Source: Brumicola pallidula DSM 14239 = ACAM 615 | GTDB lineage: Bacteria; Pseudomonadota; Gammaproteobacteria; Enterobacterales; Alteromonadaceae | Length of the DNA: 64,000 bases | Direction: 5' to 3' | Assembly: GCF_000428905.1 (NCBI RefSeq) | Contig: NZ_KE386817.1 | Span: 1 to 64,000 of the forward strand | In this document: piece after piece, positions 28,980 through 38,644 of the stretch | Numbering within the stretch: the first letter of the stretch is position 1 | Layout: each line of letters opens with the position of its first letter | Made by a program: the position numbers and the translations under genes | Notes under the pieces: model-generated | Databases searched by the model: none | What the model was told of the DNA's origin: nothing | Seen by the model: the letters and a program-made list of their open reading frames with translations, nothing else

Positions 28980-29744
28980 CTATTTTTTCTTTTTATTTAG
29001 GAAATTATCAATACCATTAGCCATATCTTCCCCCATAACCCCAAGCAAAAAAGCTTCTTTTTCATAGTTTAATTGTTCTACTAATCGAGTTTCCGAATAA
29101 CATAGTAATTTCTTTATTCTTTGATTAGTTTTGCTATACGTTTTTGTAAATTTTTGTAACCAATTAGCGACAGATTCTTCAAAGGTTTCGTCTTCAAATA
29201 CATAATTCAACAGTTGAAAGTATAACGCATCTTGAGGCGAAAAATTTTCACTGAGCATTAATAATTCAGCTGCTTTTTTATGGCCACATTTTTGCGGAAG
29301 AGTATAACTAGCACCCCCATCAGGGCTTGCTCCTATTGCACTATAAGCAAGATTAAATACGCTTGATTTTTTTGCAATACCAAAATCACAGTGACTTAGT
29401 AAGCTAACTCCATAACCAGCACATGCGCCTTCCACTACCGCGATGATTGGAATCGGTATGCGTTTTACTTCGAGAATTAGCTCATGCGCTGAGTCAATTA
29501 ATTGTGCTGCTAATTCTGGTTTTTTATCTTTTACAGCACGCGATAAAAGTTGAACATCACCTCCAGCCATAAAATGCTTATTACCCCTAAAAACTATGCC
29601 CGATAAGGATTCATCCTTCCTACAAACATCTAAACATTTTTTAATTTCAGCTGCTAGTTGTAAAGTTAAAGCGTTTCTGTTTTCAACTGAATTCCATATA
29701 ATATATGCGATCCGATTTTCTATTTTTAATGTTACAAATTGCAT
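28980..29744 (-). CDS. Enoyl-CoA hydratase/isomerase family protein
   Basis: A 254-residue crotonase. The oxyanion-hole segments are visible as GIVFRGNKHFMAGGDVQLL (residues about 50-68) and VVEGACAGYGVSLLSHCDFGIAKKSSVFNL (about 100-130), followed by GASPDGGASYTLPQKCG. The first catalytic Glu is not in its standard place (AGYGVSL) while an Asp occurs in SPDGG, a pattern seen in isomerases rather than hydratases. It would act on an enoyl-CoA ester. It stands alone on the minus strand next to the decayed pntAB locus. Confidence 0.85.
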   Translation of the reverse strand: MQFVTLKIENRIAYIIWNSVENRNALTLQLAAEIKKCLDVCRKDESLSGIVFRGNKHFMAGGDVQLLSRAVKDKKPELAAQLIDSAHELILEVKRIPIPIIAVVEGACAGYGVSLLSHCDFGIAKKSSVFNLAYSAIGASPDGGASYTLPQKCGHKKAAELLMLSENFSPQDALYFQLLNYVFEDETFEESVANWLQKFTKTYSKTNQRIKKLLCYSETRLVEQLNYEKEAFLLGVMGEDMANGIDNFLNKKKK

Positions 29745-29836
29745 GTTATCGCCTTTATTTTTTGATCTTAAATATGCAGAAATAGGTGGTATTTTTGCAT
29801 TAAACTATTTGTATTAAACAGTTTTTCTGAAGTTTA

Positions 29837-29930
29837 TCAGTAAATTTCATTTAAACTTTTCGTTAATTCCACAACGGCTTTTTTACCGTCACCAAATAAC
29901 ATAAGCGTTTAACTTGCACCTAAAATTACG
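29837..29930 (-). pseudogene. pntB C-terminal remnant
   Basis: The minus strand reads TLMLFGDGKKAVVELTKSLNEIY and a stop, which corresponds to the conserved C-terminus of the transhydrogenase beta subunit (E. coli PntB has MLFGDAK near its end). An in-frame stop lies just upstream. It directly abuts the pntA remnant, so the whole middle of the pntAB operon has been deleted. Confidence 0.65.
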
Positions 29931-30342
29931 CTTTTATTGGCATAGATGATAAAAAATCCATACTCTGAGCTCTTGTAATACGAGGCGTTAACTCTAATGC
30001 AAGTGTTGTTAATGCAGAGTCTTGTATATATGAAAAGTATTCAGCGCGCATCAAAGGATCCATCATACCAATGAGTATTTTACCTTTTGCTGTATTTTTA
30101 TATGGTTAGATAGAATCAAGTTCAGCGTTAACCATCAATAAAATATTACTTGTGCCTATAATGGATCCGTTGTGTTCAGAAATTATGACACCTGTTTGAA
30201 TATATTCTTCGTCGGGATAAGCTAATCACGCTCCAGCATTAGCAACAACCTGAATCTGAACGCCTTTTTTTATTAATTTTGAGACATTTGAGGGGACTAA
30301 GTCCACTCTTTATTTTATGTTAGATTGATTGAAGACACCCAT
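29931..30342 (-). pseudogene. pntA N-terminal remnant (NAD(P) transhydrogenase alpha)
   Basis: From an ATG at 30342 the minus strand reads GVFNQSNIK, stop, RVDLVPSNVSKLIKKGVQIQVV, then YPDEEYIQTGVII, and LELTPRITRAQSMDFLSSM. This aligns with residues 1 to about 130 of PntA (E. coli has the PRISRAQSLDALSSM block). At least three in-frame stops interrupt it (one after IK, one after ANAGA, one after AELDSI). The alignment continues no further and runs into the pntB remnant. Confidence 0.8.
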
Positions 30343-30513
30343 TTTCAAAATACACATTAAAACGCGCTGGTAATCCTGTTCATATAGGATTATTACGAGA
30401 ACTTCAGGCTATTTAAAGTTCATAGCATGATCGTTCTGAATCACCTTTATTGCTCTAAATGGATAATATTGAGAGTTTTCATTATTATTTATGTGTTAAT
30501 TAAGTTTTAAAGT
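30343..30513. other. Gap between the pntA remnant and the SDR gene
   Basis: This 171-bp stretch completes a gene-free region of about 770 bp (29745-30513), most of which is the pntAB relic. I see no coding fragment or hairpin of note in this last part. Confidence 0.3.
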
Positions 30514-31278
30514 TCACACTGCTGTCAGACCCCCATCTACTGGAATTTCAGCACCATTCATATACGTGTTATATTCACTACAAAGCATAATCATCACATT
30601 GACCACTTCTTCTGGTTCCGCTAACCTTTGCATTGGGATGTTTGCATATAATTGTTCTTTGAATTTTTCATCTTTTCCTTTTGCAATATCATGTAACATC
30701 GGTGTGTTCGCAAATGTTGGACAAATAGCATTCACTCGCAAACCTTTACGGCCATATTCCGCTGCGGCTGTTTTCGTTAAACCAATAACGCCATGTTTTG
30801 ACGCACTATAAGCACCTAAAAATGGGGAGCCAATAAGACCTGACACTGATGCAACATTTAAAATCACCCCTTTCTTTTTAGGGAGCATATGTTTTATTTG
30901 TTGTTTAAGACATAAGAAACAGCCTGATAAATTAACCTCTATGACCTTTTTGAAATCATCAAAGGGACAGTCTGCAATTCTATTCATAGAATTAATAATT
31001 CCAGCATTATTTATGGCTATATCAATACGTCCAAATTTTTCCATAAATTGATCAAATGTATTACTAACATCATGTTCATTACTTACATCGCAAGATAAAG
31101 CCATTACTTTTGTGCCATTATCTTCAAGTTGCTTACAAACTTTTTGAAGGGAATCAGATTGCTTATCAACTAATAGGAGGGTCGCCCCTAACTCAGCCAT
31201 TTTTTTTGTGATTAGTAAACCAAAACCCGAGCTTGCACCACTAATAAAGACCGTTTTATTTTTAAAATTTATATTCAT
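30514..31278 (-). CDS. SDR-family oxidoreductase
   Basis: About 254 residues from the ATG at 31278, preferred because GGAG precedes it; the open frame extends 16 codons further up into the preceding gene. Cofactor motif SGASSGFG near residue 12, NNAGIINS near 90, catalytic GAYSASKHGVIG near 155 and the C-terminal MNGAEIPVDGGLT are all standard. It would oxidise an alcohol or reduce a ketone with NAD(P). It is the last gene of the ACAD-kinase-SDR-SDR operon, 16 bp after the previous SDR. Confidence 0.9.
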   Translation of the reverse strand: MNINFKNKTVFISGASSGFGLLITKKMAELGATLLLVDKQSDSLQKVCKQLEDNGTKVMALSCDVSNEHDVSNTFDQFMEKFGRIDIAINNAGIINSMNRIADCPFDDFKKVIEVNLSGCFLCLKQQIKHMLPKKKGVILNVASVSGLIGSPFLGAYSASKHGVIGLTKTAAAEYGRKGLRVNAICPTFANTPMLHDIAKGKDEKFKEQLYANIPMQRLAEPEEVVNVMIMLCSEYNTYMNGAEIPVDGGLTAV

Positions 31279-31294
31279 AATGACTCCAAAGTAA

Positions 31295-32062
31295 TTACAT
31301 ATTCGAGATACTATGGCCAGCATCAACGACTAAAACAGATCCATTCATATAAGATCCTGCTTGTTCACATGCTAATAGTAGAAAAGGCACATCTAACTCA
31401 TTTAATTGACCTAACCTTTGAGAAGGCATTGATTGTATGTATTTTTTGCCTTTATCTGTCTGAAAATAGTCTTCATTCAGTTCCGTTAAGAAGTAACCTG
31501 GACATAGTGCATTTGCACGAATTTTTTTTCTACTTAGTTCTAATGCTAATGAACGAGTAAGCTGAATAAGTGCCGCTTTTGATGTTGCGTAGCTACTTTG
31601 TCCCATAGATACTCGTAAACCCAAAATTGATGCGGTATTGACTATTGAACCAGAGACATTATTTTCTACACATTGTTTGGCCATACTAATAGCCATTCTC
31701 CATCCACCCGTTAAATTGGTCTCTAATACCGAATTCCAACTTTCTTCAGTTGTAGAAAGTGCTAATGTAGAGTCGGAGATCCCTGCGTTATTAGATAAAA
31801 CTTGAACAACACCATAGTGAGAATATATATTGTCAAAAGCTGCACTAATACTTTGAGGATCTGTAACATCGAGAACAACTGACATTGCGGTACCACCAGC
31901 GTCTATAATTTCTGATACCACTGTATCTAACTTTTCTTTTCGCCTTGCTCCAAGCACTACTTTTGCCCCTTGCTTTGCAAGTAATTTAGCAAAATGTTTT
32001 CCTATACCGCTTGATGCACCTGTTACTAAAGCAACTTTATTTTCCAAGTTAAAATAAGTCAT
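31295..32062 (-). CDS. SDR-family oxidoreductase
   Basis: A 255-residue SDR with TGASSGIG near residue 14, NNAGISDS near 92, an active-site SSYATSKAALIQ and a C-terminal MNGSVLVVDAGH. RBS AAAGGATG fits the ATG. It lies 15 bp after the phosphotransferase gene and 16 bp before the next SDR. In the levulinate pathway an SDR interconverts 4-oxo and 4-hydroxyacyl-CoA or 3-hydroxyacyl-CoA, so a related step is possible here; the true substrate is unknown. Confidence 0.9.
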   Translation of the reverse strand: MTYFNLENKVALVTGASSGIGKHFAKLLAKQGAKVVLGARRKEKLDTVVSEIIDAGGTAMSVVLDVTDPQSISAAFDNIYSHYGVVQVLSNNAGISDSTLALSTTEESWNSVLETNLTGGWRMAISMAKQCVENNVSGSIVNTASILGLRVSMGQSSYATSKAALIQLTRSLALELSRKKIRANALCPGYFLTELNEDYFQTDKGKKYIQSMPSQRLGQLNELDVPFLLLACEQAGSYMNGSVLVVDAGHSISNM

Positions 32063-32077
32063 CGTTTCATCCTTTGG

Positions 32078-33094
32078 TTACTTTATAAGTTTCAATGCCA
32101 TATCTACTAATACAGGAGACAATTTTCCGTACTCTAACGCCTTTTCGCTTACGGCATTTCCATCCAGCGATCTTTTATAAACACCTTGTAAAATTGCTGA
32201 AAAACGAAAAAAACTGAATGCTAGATAAAACGACCAATTTTGTATTTCATCAATTCCAGCTTCTTTGCAGTACATTTTCAAATAAGCGTCTTCACTCGGA
32301 ATTCCAAGAGACTCTCGGTCAACTTCAGCCAAGCCCTTCAACACAGATGATTGTGACATACGTAATTGCATACATTGATACGCGATATCTGAATAAGGAT
32401 GCCCTAATGTAGACAATTCCCAATCTAAAATAGCTTTTATAGTTAAATTGTTAGGCTCAATAATGAGATTGTCCAATCGATAATCTCCATGAATTAAAGT
32501 AACCTTTCCATCGTCTTCAGGGATGTTTTTTTCTAGCCAATGAATCAATGTTTCCATTGCTTCATTTTCATTCGTTTGAGAGGCTCTGTATTGTCTTGAC
32601 CAACGACTTAACTGCCTTTCAAAGTAATTACCTGGACGACCATAATCACCTAAACCTGCAGCATGAATATCAACAGAATGTAATTTAGCCAGTGTTTTTG
32701 CCATTTGTTGATAGATAAACGATCTTTCTTTTTTTTCTAATCCCGGTAATTTGGGATCCCAAAAAATGTTACCTTCCTCAAAACTCATGACATAAAACAT
32801 TGTGCCTAATGGAGAGTCATCACCAGATAAATGAAACGCTTTCGGTACTTCAAAACCATAATCACCTAAGGCTGAAATAACCTTGTATTCTCTATCAACA
32901 GCATGTGCAGACTTCAGCAATTCTCCGTGAGGCTTTTTCCTTAATACATATTTACCTGAGTCGGCCTCAATTAAATAAGTCGGATTAGATTGACCTCCAG
33001 CAAATTTCTCTAAATATTTTAGAGCGTTAAAACCCTCAACATGCCGTTCTAAATACTCATTAAGTAATACTAAATCAAACTTTTCTGCATTCAT
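32078..33094 (-). CDS. Aminoglycoside phosphotransferase-like acyl-CoA kinase (ACAD10/LvaA type)
   Basis: A 338-residue APH-fold kinase. The start LEKFAGGQSNPTYLIEADSGKYVLRKKPHG is the nucleotide-binding region of the ACAD10/11-type kinases, the catalytic loop is HGDYRLDNLI near residue 200, and the metal motif is ILDWELSTLGHPYSDIAY. Known relatives (bacterial LvaA; the kinase domain of mammalian ACAD10/11) phosphorylate the 4-hydroxy group of 4-hydroxyacyl-CoA so it can be eliminated. The neighbouring ACAD, 4 bp upstream, is of the matching subfamily. Drug resistance is a less likely role in this context. Confidence 0.85.
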   Translation of the reverse strand: MNAEKFDLVLLNEYLERHVEGFNALKYLEKFAGGQSNPTYLIEADSGKYVLRKKPHGELLKSAHAVDREYKVISALGDYGFEVPKAFHLSGDDSPLGTMFYVMSFEEGNIFWDPKLPGLEKKERSFIYQQMAKTLAKLHSVDIHAAGLGDYGRPGNYFERQLSRWSRQYRASQTNENEAMETLIHWLEKNIPEDDGKVTLIHGDYRLDNLIIEPNNLTIKAILDWELSTLGHPYSDIAYQCMQLRMSQSSVLKGLAEVDRESLGIPSEDAYLKMYCKEAGIDEIQNWSFYLAFSFFRFSAILQGVYKRSLDGNAVSEKALEYGKLSPVLVDMALKLIK

Positions 33095-33098
33095 TTAT

Positions 33099-34325
33099 TT
33101 AACTCTTGTTAGTAAAGCGTCTAATAAGTTGCTTAGATAGAGCCATCATATGAACTTCATCAGGACCATCAGCCAATCGGCAATAACGTGCGTAATTGAA
33201 TCCTTCAGCCATACACCAATCATCACTTAAGCCTCCAGCGCCGTGAATTTGCATTGCTTGGTCAATAACTTCTTGAGTCATTTTAGGCACGGTGATTTTA
33301 GCTGCGGCAATATAGTCTCTTGCATCTTTAGCACCGAGCTTATCTATTTGATCTGCTGTTTTGTACGTTAACAATCTAGCTTGTTCAATTTGTGCAAATG
33401 CAGTGGCAATAAATTCTTTAACCGATTGATGTTGGCTTAATTTACGGCCAAATGTAGACCTATTTTCACTACGATGACAAACGAACTCTAAAGCCCTTTG
33501 AGCATTACCAATTAATCTCATGCAGTGATGAATACGACCTGGGCCTAAACGCCCTTGAGCTATTTCAAAACCACGACCTTCACCTAACAATATATTCTCT
33601 AAAGGTACTTCAACATTATCAAACAACAGTTCAGCATGGCCTAACGGCGCATCATCGTAGCCTAACGTAGATAATGGACGGACGATCTTTAAACCTGGAG
33701 TATTTCTAGGGACTAATATCTGCGATTGTTGCAGATGTCTATTTTCATTATTAGGGTCTGACTTTCCCATCACAATAAATATTTCACAATCTTTATGCAT
33801 AGCACCGGTAATGAACCATTTACGGCCATTAATAATGTATTTATCATTTTTTTTAGTTATCGAACATTCTATATTGGTAGCGTCTGAGGAAGCGACTTGA
33901 GGCTCTGTCATGGCGTATGCTGAATGAATTTCTCCAGCCAACAACCGTGTTAACCACTTATCTTGCTGTGCCTTAGTTGCATACTTCATAAACACTTCCA
34001 TGTTACCTGTGTCTGGAGCATTACAATTAAATATCTCAGGAGCCCAATGTATCTTTCCCATAATTTCTGCTAGTGGTGCATACTCCAAGTTACTTAAGCT
34101 ATAACCACCGAACTTAGATAGTGAAGGCGGTATGTATAAATTCCATAAGCCTTGTAAACGCGCTTTGTTTCTCAACTCCGTCATTATCGGAGGAGTTGAC
34201 CAACGGTCTTCAGCATTTTTTAACTGATTATTATAAATCTCTTCATTTGGATATACGTTCTGTTCCATAAACTTATTTAATAAGTTTATGTATTTTTGTG
34301 CTTTATCTGAGTGTTCAAAATTCAT
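33099..34325 (-). CDS. Acyl-CoA dehydrogenase, ACAD10/11-like
   Basis: A 408-residue flavoprotein of the acyl-CoA dehydrogenase family. FAD and substrate motifs include YAMTEPQVASSDATNIECSI near residue 140, the RKWFITGA strand, and FGRKLSQHQSVKEFIA near 290. The C-terminal ARYCRLADGPDEVHM element is typical of the ACAD10/11 subfamily rather than the straight-chain fatty-acid enzymes. It is first in an operon with the APH-like kinase (4-bp gap) and two SDR genes. With the kinase it could convert a 4-hydroxyacyl-CoA to an enoyl- or 3-hydroxyacyl-CoA. Confidence 0.88.
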   Translation of the reverse strand: MNFEHSDKAQKYINLLNKFMEQNVYPNEEIYNNQLKNAEDRWSTPPIMTELRNKARLQGLWNLYIPPSLSKFGGYSLSNLEYAPLAEIMGKIHWAPEIFNCNAPDTGNMEVFMKYATKAQQDKWLTRLLAGEIHSAYAMTEPQVASSDATNIECSITKKNDKYIINGRKWFITGAMHKDCEIFIVMGKSDPNNENRHLQQSQILVPRNTPGLKIVRPLSTLGYDDAPLGHAELLFDNVEVPLENILLGEGRGFEIAQGRLGPGRIHHCMRLIGNAQRALEFVCHRSENRSTFGRKLSQHQSVKEFIATAFAQIEQARLLTYKTADQIDKLGAKDARDYIAAAKITVPKMTQEVIDQAMQIHGAGGLSDDWCMAEGFNYARYCRLADGPDEVHMMALSKQLIRRFTNKS

Positions 34326-34464
34326 AATTATTCCTATTCTGAATCCAAGTATTAATAGCTGATAAGGTCTCTAGATTTGCTACCTTCAATGTGCGATAAG
34401 CTATTAAACGTAGTTAATTTTATCGTGCTTTCACCCAATATTAATGAGCTTATTGATGTATTAT

Positions 34465-34850
34465 TTATTTGCAGACTAGGTTCGAAAGCCATCTGTTATC
34501 TAATCGCAGAGCATCTGCAACCATATGCCTTAGTATGCCACCAGAATTAATCACTAAAATATTATTACCTTTTGCGCTACGCAAATCATCAACAACGCTA
34601 GTTACACGCTGCCTAAATTTCAGGTAACTTTCTTCATGTTTAGGCAATCGTTCTTTAGACCAAACGGTAAAAGCTTTTTTAAACATCTAAAATATTTTGT
34701 TTTGTTTTTAGGCTCTGATTGGTGCTCAATAACATTGAATTATTTACTATTCAAGCTACAAAATTCTGCTATCAAAAATTCAAAATCGAACTCATTTAAA
34801 CGTGATTCTCTTACTGCATTTGTTCCCAGTATTGACCTACCAAACTAGCT
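34465..34850 (-). pseudogene. Histidine phosphatase (phosphoglycerate mutase-like) remnant
   Basis: The downstream part (34465-34686) encodes RQRVTSVVDDLRSAKGNNILVINSGGILRHMVADALRL, which is the C-terminal half of a histidine-phosphatase domain with the second catalytic His in the SGGILRHM motif position. The upstream part, in another frame, reads RLNEFDFEFLIAEF, which fits the middle of the same family, with a stop soon after. The N-terminal RHG motif is missing. A frameshift near 34680 and truncation make it a pseudogene. Confidence 0.6.
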
Positions 34851-35063
34851 TTTTTTTAACCTTAACTGTCAACTGATCATAGTCACTTTGACTAAAGTCT
34901 ACCGAGGCAAAAATCTTTTTTTCATTGGATTTAAGTTTACTTTTGAACAATTACAACCTAAGATACACGAACAAATAAAAACAATCAATACTGTTTTTTT
35001 ATATTGCATATAATGATGTGTGAAAATCTATAAAAAGATATTGTATTCATAGTGGGGACAAAC
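34851..35063. promoter_or_regulatory. Presumed promoter region of the fadB/fadA-like operon
   Basis: A+T-rich sequence between the phosphatase relic and the fadB-like gene. A GGGGA ribosome-binding site lies 6 nt before the ATG at 35064. I cannot point to a specific operator. Confidence 0.35.
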
Positions 35064-37205
35064 ATGTTTTACAGTGGAAATCACATAATTTGTGAGCAAA
35101 TAAGCTCACCTAATTCTTTTCTTAAAGTGATATTAGACTCAGATAATCCGGTCAATATTATTAATTTTTCTTGGTTTGAGGAGTTCAATTTACTTCTTGA
35201 TAAAATTGAATCTTGTAATAATATTAATGGTCTAATTATCACTTCAAATAAAAAAGATTTTTGTCTTGGCGCAGATATAAAGAAATTGGCTAAGTTAATT
35301 AATTCCCCTGAAGAGCATGTAAAGTCTAGCATTGCTTCAGACTGTGAGGTATATAGTCGCTTGGAAAGCCTTCCGTTTCCAACCGTTGCCCTCATCAATG
35401 GTTTTTGCTTGGGGGGTGGCTTAGAGTTAGCGCTTTGCTGCGATTTAAGGTTAGTTCAGGAAAAGTCAAAATTAGGATTTCCTGAAACGAATTTAGGTAT
35501 ATTCCCTGGCTATGGAGGTACAGTGAGATTGCCCCGTATAATTGGAATGGATAATGCTTTATCTTTGATCCTTTCTGCTAAACATGTATCCGCGCATACT
35601 GCTTTGGAACTAGGTCTTGCAAATAGTATTATTGATTCACTCGACGGTGCTTTAAATACGCTAAATAATGCGTATTTAAAAAAAATAAATTGGCAGGAGA
35701 TAAGAACAAAAAAAGTAACTGGCATTAGCTATACAGTACAAGAAATGAAAATATTTTTACAATATGCTGAACAAGAAGCAAACTTACATCCGCATCATCC
35801 AGAAAAAGCATCTATTGTCGACGTTATCCATAGAACGATTAATTTACCAATAACTCAAGCGCTACAATATGAAAATGCACAATTTGCAAAAGTAGCTAAA
35901 TTACCAAGTGCTAGCGCTTTAATTCATCATTTCATTAATGATAGTAATGTAAATAGCCAATATAAAAAAATGGCTATAAAAGCAGGTAAAGACATCACAA
36001 ACCTTTCTGTTTTAGGCGCTGGTATTATGGGAGGCGGAATAGCCTATCAATTAGCAATTAACAGCTTAAGCGTCATTGTAAAAGACATTAATAATGACGC
36101 ACTTAACTTAGCCCAAAATACGTTCAACAACTATTTAATCAAAGCTAATAAAAAGGAACCTCTATCAGATAAACAACTCAAGATTGCCAATAATATTAGT
36201 TATACAACACTATATGAAGATCTTGAGAATACTGATTTTGTTATTGAGGCAGTGACTGAAAATCCTAAAGTCAAAAAACTTGTATTATCTGAATTAGAAG
36301 ACCATATTTCGGATAGCGCGATCATCACATCAAACACATCGACAATTTCAATTAACGAACTATCTAAATCGCTAAAAAATCCGGAAAGGTTTTGTGGTAT
36401 GCATTTTTTTAACCCGGTACCAAAAATGCAGCTAGTAGAAATAATTCGTTCTGCAGACTCTTCTGATTACACTATTTCTTGCGCGGTACAGGTTGCTTTA
36501 AAAATGGGCAAAACACCTATTGTTGTTAACGATTGCCCTGGCTTCTTCATAAACCGAGTTTTATTCCCATATTTTGCTGGGTTTAGTTTACTAGTTAATG
36601 AAGGTGTTGATTTTGTTTCTATTGATAACATTATGACTCAGTATTTCGGGTGGCCTATGGGACCAGCTTTTTTAGCTGATGTTATCGGGCTGGATACACT
36701 GGATCATTGTATTGATGTCATGGCCGAAGGCTTCCCTCAAAGAATGGCTAAAATAGAAAGTGATCCAATCTTTGTAATGTATAACAATAAAAGGTTTGGA
36801 CAAAAGAACAATGCTGGGTTCTACAGTTTTAGTCAAGATAAAAGAGGTCGTCCTACTAAAAAAGCTGATGAAAGTTATGCATTGTTACCGAGTGTGAAAT
36901 TTAAAGACCCTGAGGCTGATTATGTCATCGAGCGACTTATGATTCCTATGCTATTAGAGGTACTTCGTTGTATCGACGAAGGAATAATAAATACAGCCAG
37001 TGAGGCTGATTTAGGTCTGGTCATGGCACTTGGATTTCCAGCTTTCAGAGGCGGTCCGTTACAATTAATCCAAAACTGGGGATGGGACAAATTAATCCAA
37101 AAAGCCAAAAAATATGAACATCTATCGCCCTTATACGAGATACCACAGTGTGTACATAAAATGGCCAAGTACGATTTAAAATTTTACCCACAGAATCAGG
37201 AGTAA
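35064..37205 (+). CDS. Multifunctional fatty acid oxidation complex alpha subunit, FadB type
   Basis: About 713 residues from the ATG at 35064, matching the family start better than the GTG at 35052. The N-terminal enoyl-CoA hydratase domain keeps both catalytic Glu residues ([11 protein letters not shown] and [14 protein letters not shown]). The 3-hydroxyacyl-CoA dehydrogenase domain has [13 protein letters not shown] near residue 317 and the catalytic His in [19 protein letters not shown]. The C-terminus LGPLYE-like HLSPLYEIP is as in E. coli FadB. It hydrates enoyl-CoA and oxidises the 3-hydroxyacyl-CoA. Its stop overlaps the fadA-like start (TAATG). Confidence 0.93.
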   Translation: MFYSGNHIICEQISSPNSFLKVILDSDNPVNIINFSWFEEFNLLLDKIESCNNINGLIITSNKKDFCLGADIKKLAKLINSPEEHVKSSIASDCEVYSRLESLPFPTVALINGFCLGGGLELALCCDLRLVQEKSKLGFPETNLGIFPGYGGTVRLPRIIGMDNALSLILSAKHVSAHTALELGLANSIIDSLDGALNTLNNAYLKKINWQEIRTKKVTGISYTVQEMKIFLQYAEQEANLHPHHPEKASIVDVIHRTINLPITQALQYENAQFAKVAKLPSASALIHHFINDSNVNSQYKKMAIKAGKDITNLSVLGAGIMGGGIAYQLAINSLSVIVKDINNDALNLAQNTFNNYLIKANKKEPLSDKQLKIANNISYTTLYEDLENTDFVIEAVTENPKVKKLVLSELEDHISDSAIITSNTSTISINELSKSLKNPERFCGMHFFNPVPKMQLVEIIRSADSSDYTISCAVQVALKMGKTPIVVNDCPGFFINRVLFPYFAGFSLLVNEGVDFVSIDNIMTQYFGWPMGPAFLADVIGLDTLDHCIDVMAEGFPQRMAKIESDPIFVMYNNKRFGQKNNAGFYSFSQDKRGRPTKKADESYALLPSVKFKDPEADYVIERLMIPMLLEVLRCIDEGIINTASEADLGLVMALGFPAFRGGPLQLIQNWGWDKLIQKAKKYEHLSPLYEIPQCVHKMAKYDLKFYPQNQE

Positions 37206-38374
37206 TGACAATGATTAATGCTGTTATTGTAGATACGGTTAGAACCCCAATGGGACGGTCAAAAAATGGTGTGTTTCGCTATACTCGTGCCGAAAAGCTT
37301 ATGGCACATTTACTAGAACAAATTCTAGTGCGTGCACCGCAGTTAGACCCGCATGATATAGATGACGTAATTATCGGCTGTGTTAAACAAACTAAAGAGC
37401 AAGGCTTTAATATAGCAAGAAGTGCTGCGATTATTGCTGGGATACCATTTAACGTTCCTGCACAAACGGTTAATCGCCTTTGTGGTTCTTCTATGCAGGC
37501 CATTCATGATGCAAGTATGGCGATTAAAGCGGGCTTAGGAGATGTTTATATAATTGGTGGCGTTGAACATATGGGTCACGTACCTATGAATTACGAACTA
37601 GATTTTGCACCTGAACTCAATATCAAAGTTGCTAATAATTCAGCTAATATGGGTTTGACTGCGGAACAGTTAGCTGAAGAGTATAATATTTCACGTGAAT
37701 TGCAGGACGAATTCGCTTTTCAATCACATACTAAAGCCCACGCAGCAACGGTAAATGGTGGTTGGGATAATGAGATTGTGCCAACTTTAGGACACCTCGG
37801 TGACGGTACTATTGATCTTATTACAGAGGATGAAGTTATAAGAAGTGGTTGTACACTAGAATCTTTAAGTAAGCTATCTCCTGTGTTTGATCTACAAGCG
37901 GGCTCGGTCACGGCCGGGAATGCATCAGCAATGTCTGATGGTGCATCTGCCATGCTAATTATGTCAGAGTCAAAGGCAAAAGAATTAGGTTTAAAACCAA
38001 GAGCCAGGATTGTTTCACAAGCAGTTTCAGGTTGTGCGCCTGCCAGAATGGGATTAGGTCCTGTAGAAGCGACTAAAAAAGCTTTATTTAAAGCTGGAAT
38101 TAACGTTCATGATATTGATTTAGCTGAATTTAATGAGGCTTTCTCTGCTCAAGCATTATCATGTATAAAGGAGCTAGGAATGATAGATGATCTAAATAAA
38201 ATTAATATTAAAGGTGGAGCAATCGCTTTAGGTCATCCCCTTGGATGTTCTGGTTCTAGAATTACAGGCACATTACTAAATAATTTAGAACAACAAAATA
38301 AAAAAATAGGGTTAGCTACGATGTGTATAGGCTTTGGGCAAGGTATTGCAACTATTATTGAGATAGTTAAATAA
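37205..38374 (+). CDS. 3-ketoacyl-CoA thiolase, FadA type
   Basis: A 389-residue thiolase closely following E. coli FadA from [19 protein letters not shown] onward. The nucleophilic Cys93 is in [14 protein letters not shown], the His in [17 protein letters not shown] and the second Cys in [10 protein letters not shown], so the active site is complete. It releases acetyl-CoA (or propionyl-CoA) from 3-ketoacyl-CoA in complex with FadB. A second possible ATG lies two codons in. It is coupled to the fadB-like gene by a one-base overlap; the island pair is probably additional to a housekeeping fadBA. Confidence 0.93.
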   Translation: MTMINAVIVDTVRTPMGRSKNGVFRYTRAEKLMAHLLEQILVRAPQLDPHDIDDVIIGCVKQTKEQGFNIARSAAIIAGIPFNVPAQTVNRLCGSSMQAIHDASMAIKAGLGDVYIIGGVEHMGHVPMNYELDFAPELNIKVANNSANMGLTAEQLAEEYNISRELQDEFAFQSHTKAHAATVNGGWDNEIVPTLGHLGDGTIDLITEDEVIRSGCTLESLSKLSPVFDLQAGSVTAGNASAMSDGASAMLIMSESKAKELGLKPRARIVSQAVSGCAPARMGLGPVEATKKALFKAGINVHDIDLAEFNEAFSAQALSCIKELGMIDDLNKINIKGGAIALGHPLGCSGSRITGTLLNNLEQQNKKIGLATMCIGFGQGIATIIEIVK

Positions 38375-38390
38375 CTATCCTTGCTATTCA

Positions 38391-38430
38391 AAGCTATTAA
38401 GAGCTATTAAGAGCTATTAAGAGCTATTAA
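38391..38430. repeat. 10-bp tandem repeat after the fadA-like gene
   Basis: Four consecutive units of (G/A)AGCTATTAA lie 17-56 bp after the fadA-like stop codon. The unit is not a multiple of three and the array is non-coding. Confidence 0.95.
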
Positions 38431-38644
38431 TACCTATTTTATAATGACGTGGTGTAAATGTACTAATATAATTCTGCACGGGTTTATTTTTATTGGAATG
38501 TGGGGTTAATGATCGCTTACACTTCTAATAACCTGTTAAGATGACTCGTTCGCCAAAATTGATTTTAATTGAATGTTTGTTTTGTTAAAGTCCAGTCCAT
38601 ATTGTTTCATTAAATGATATTGCGTAAATTAAAGGTTTAGTCTG

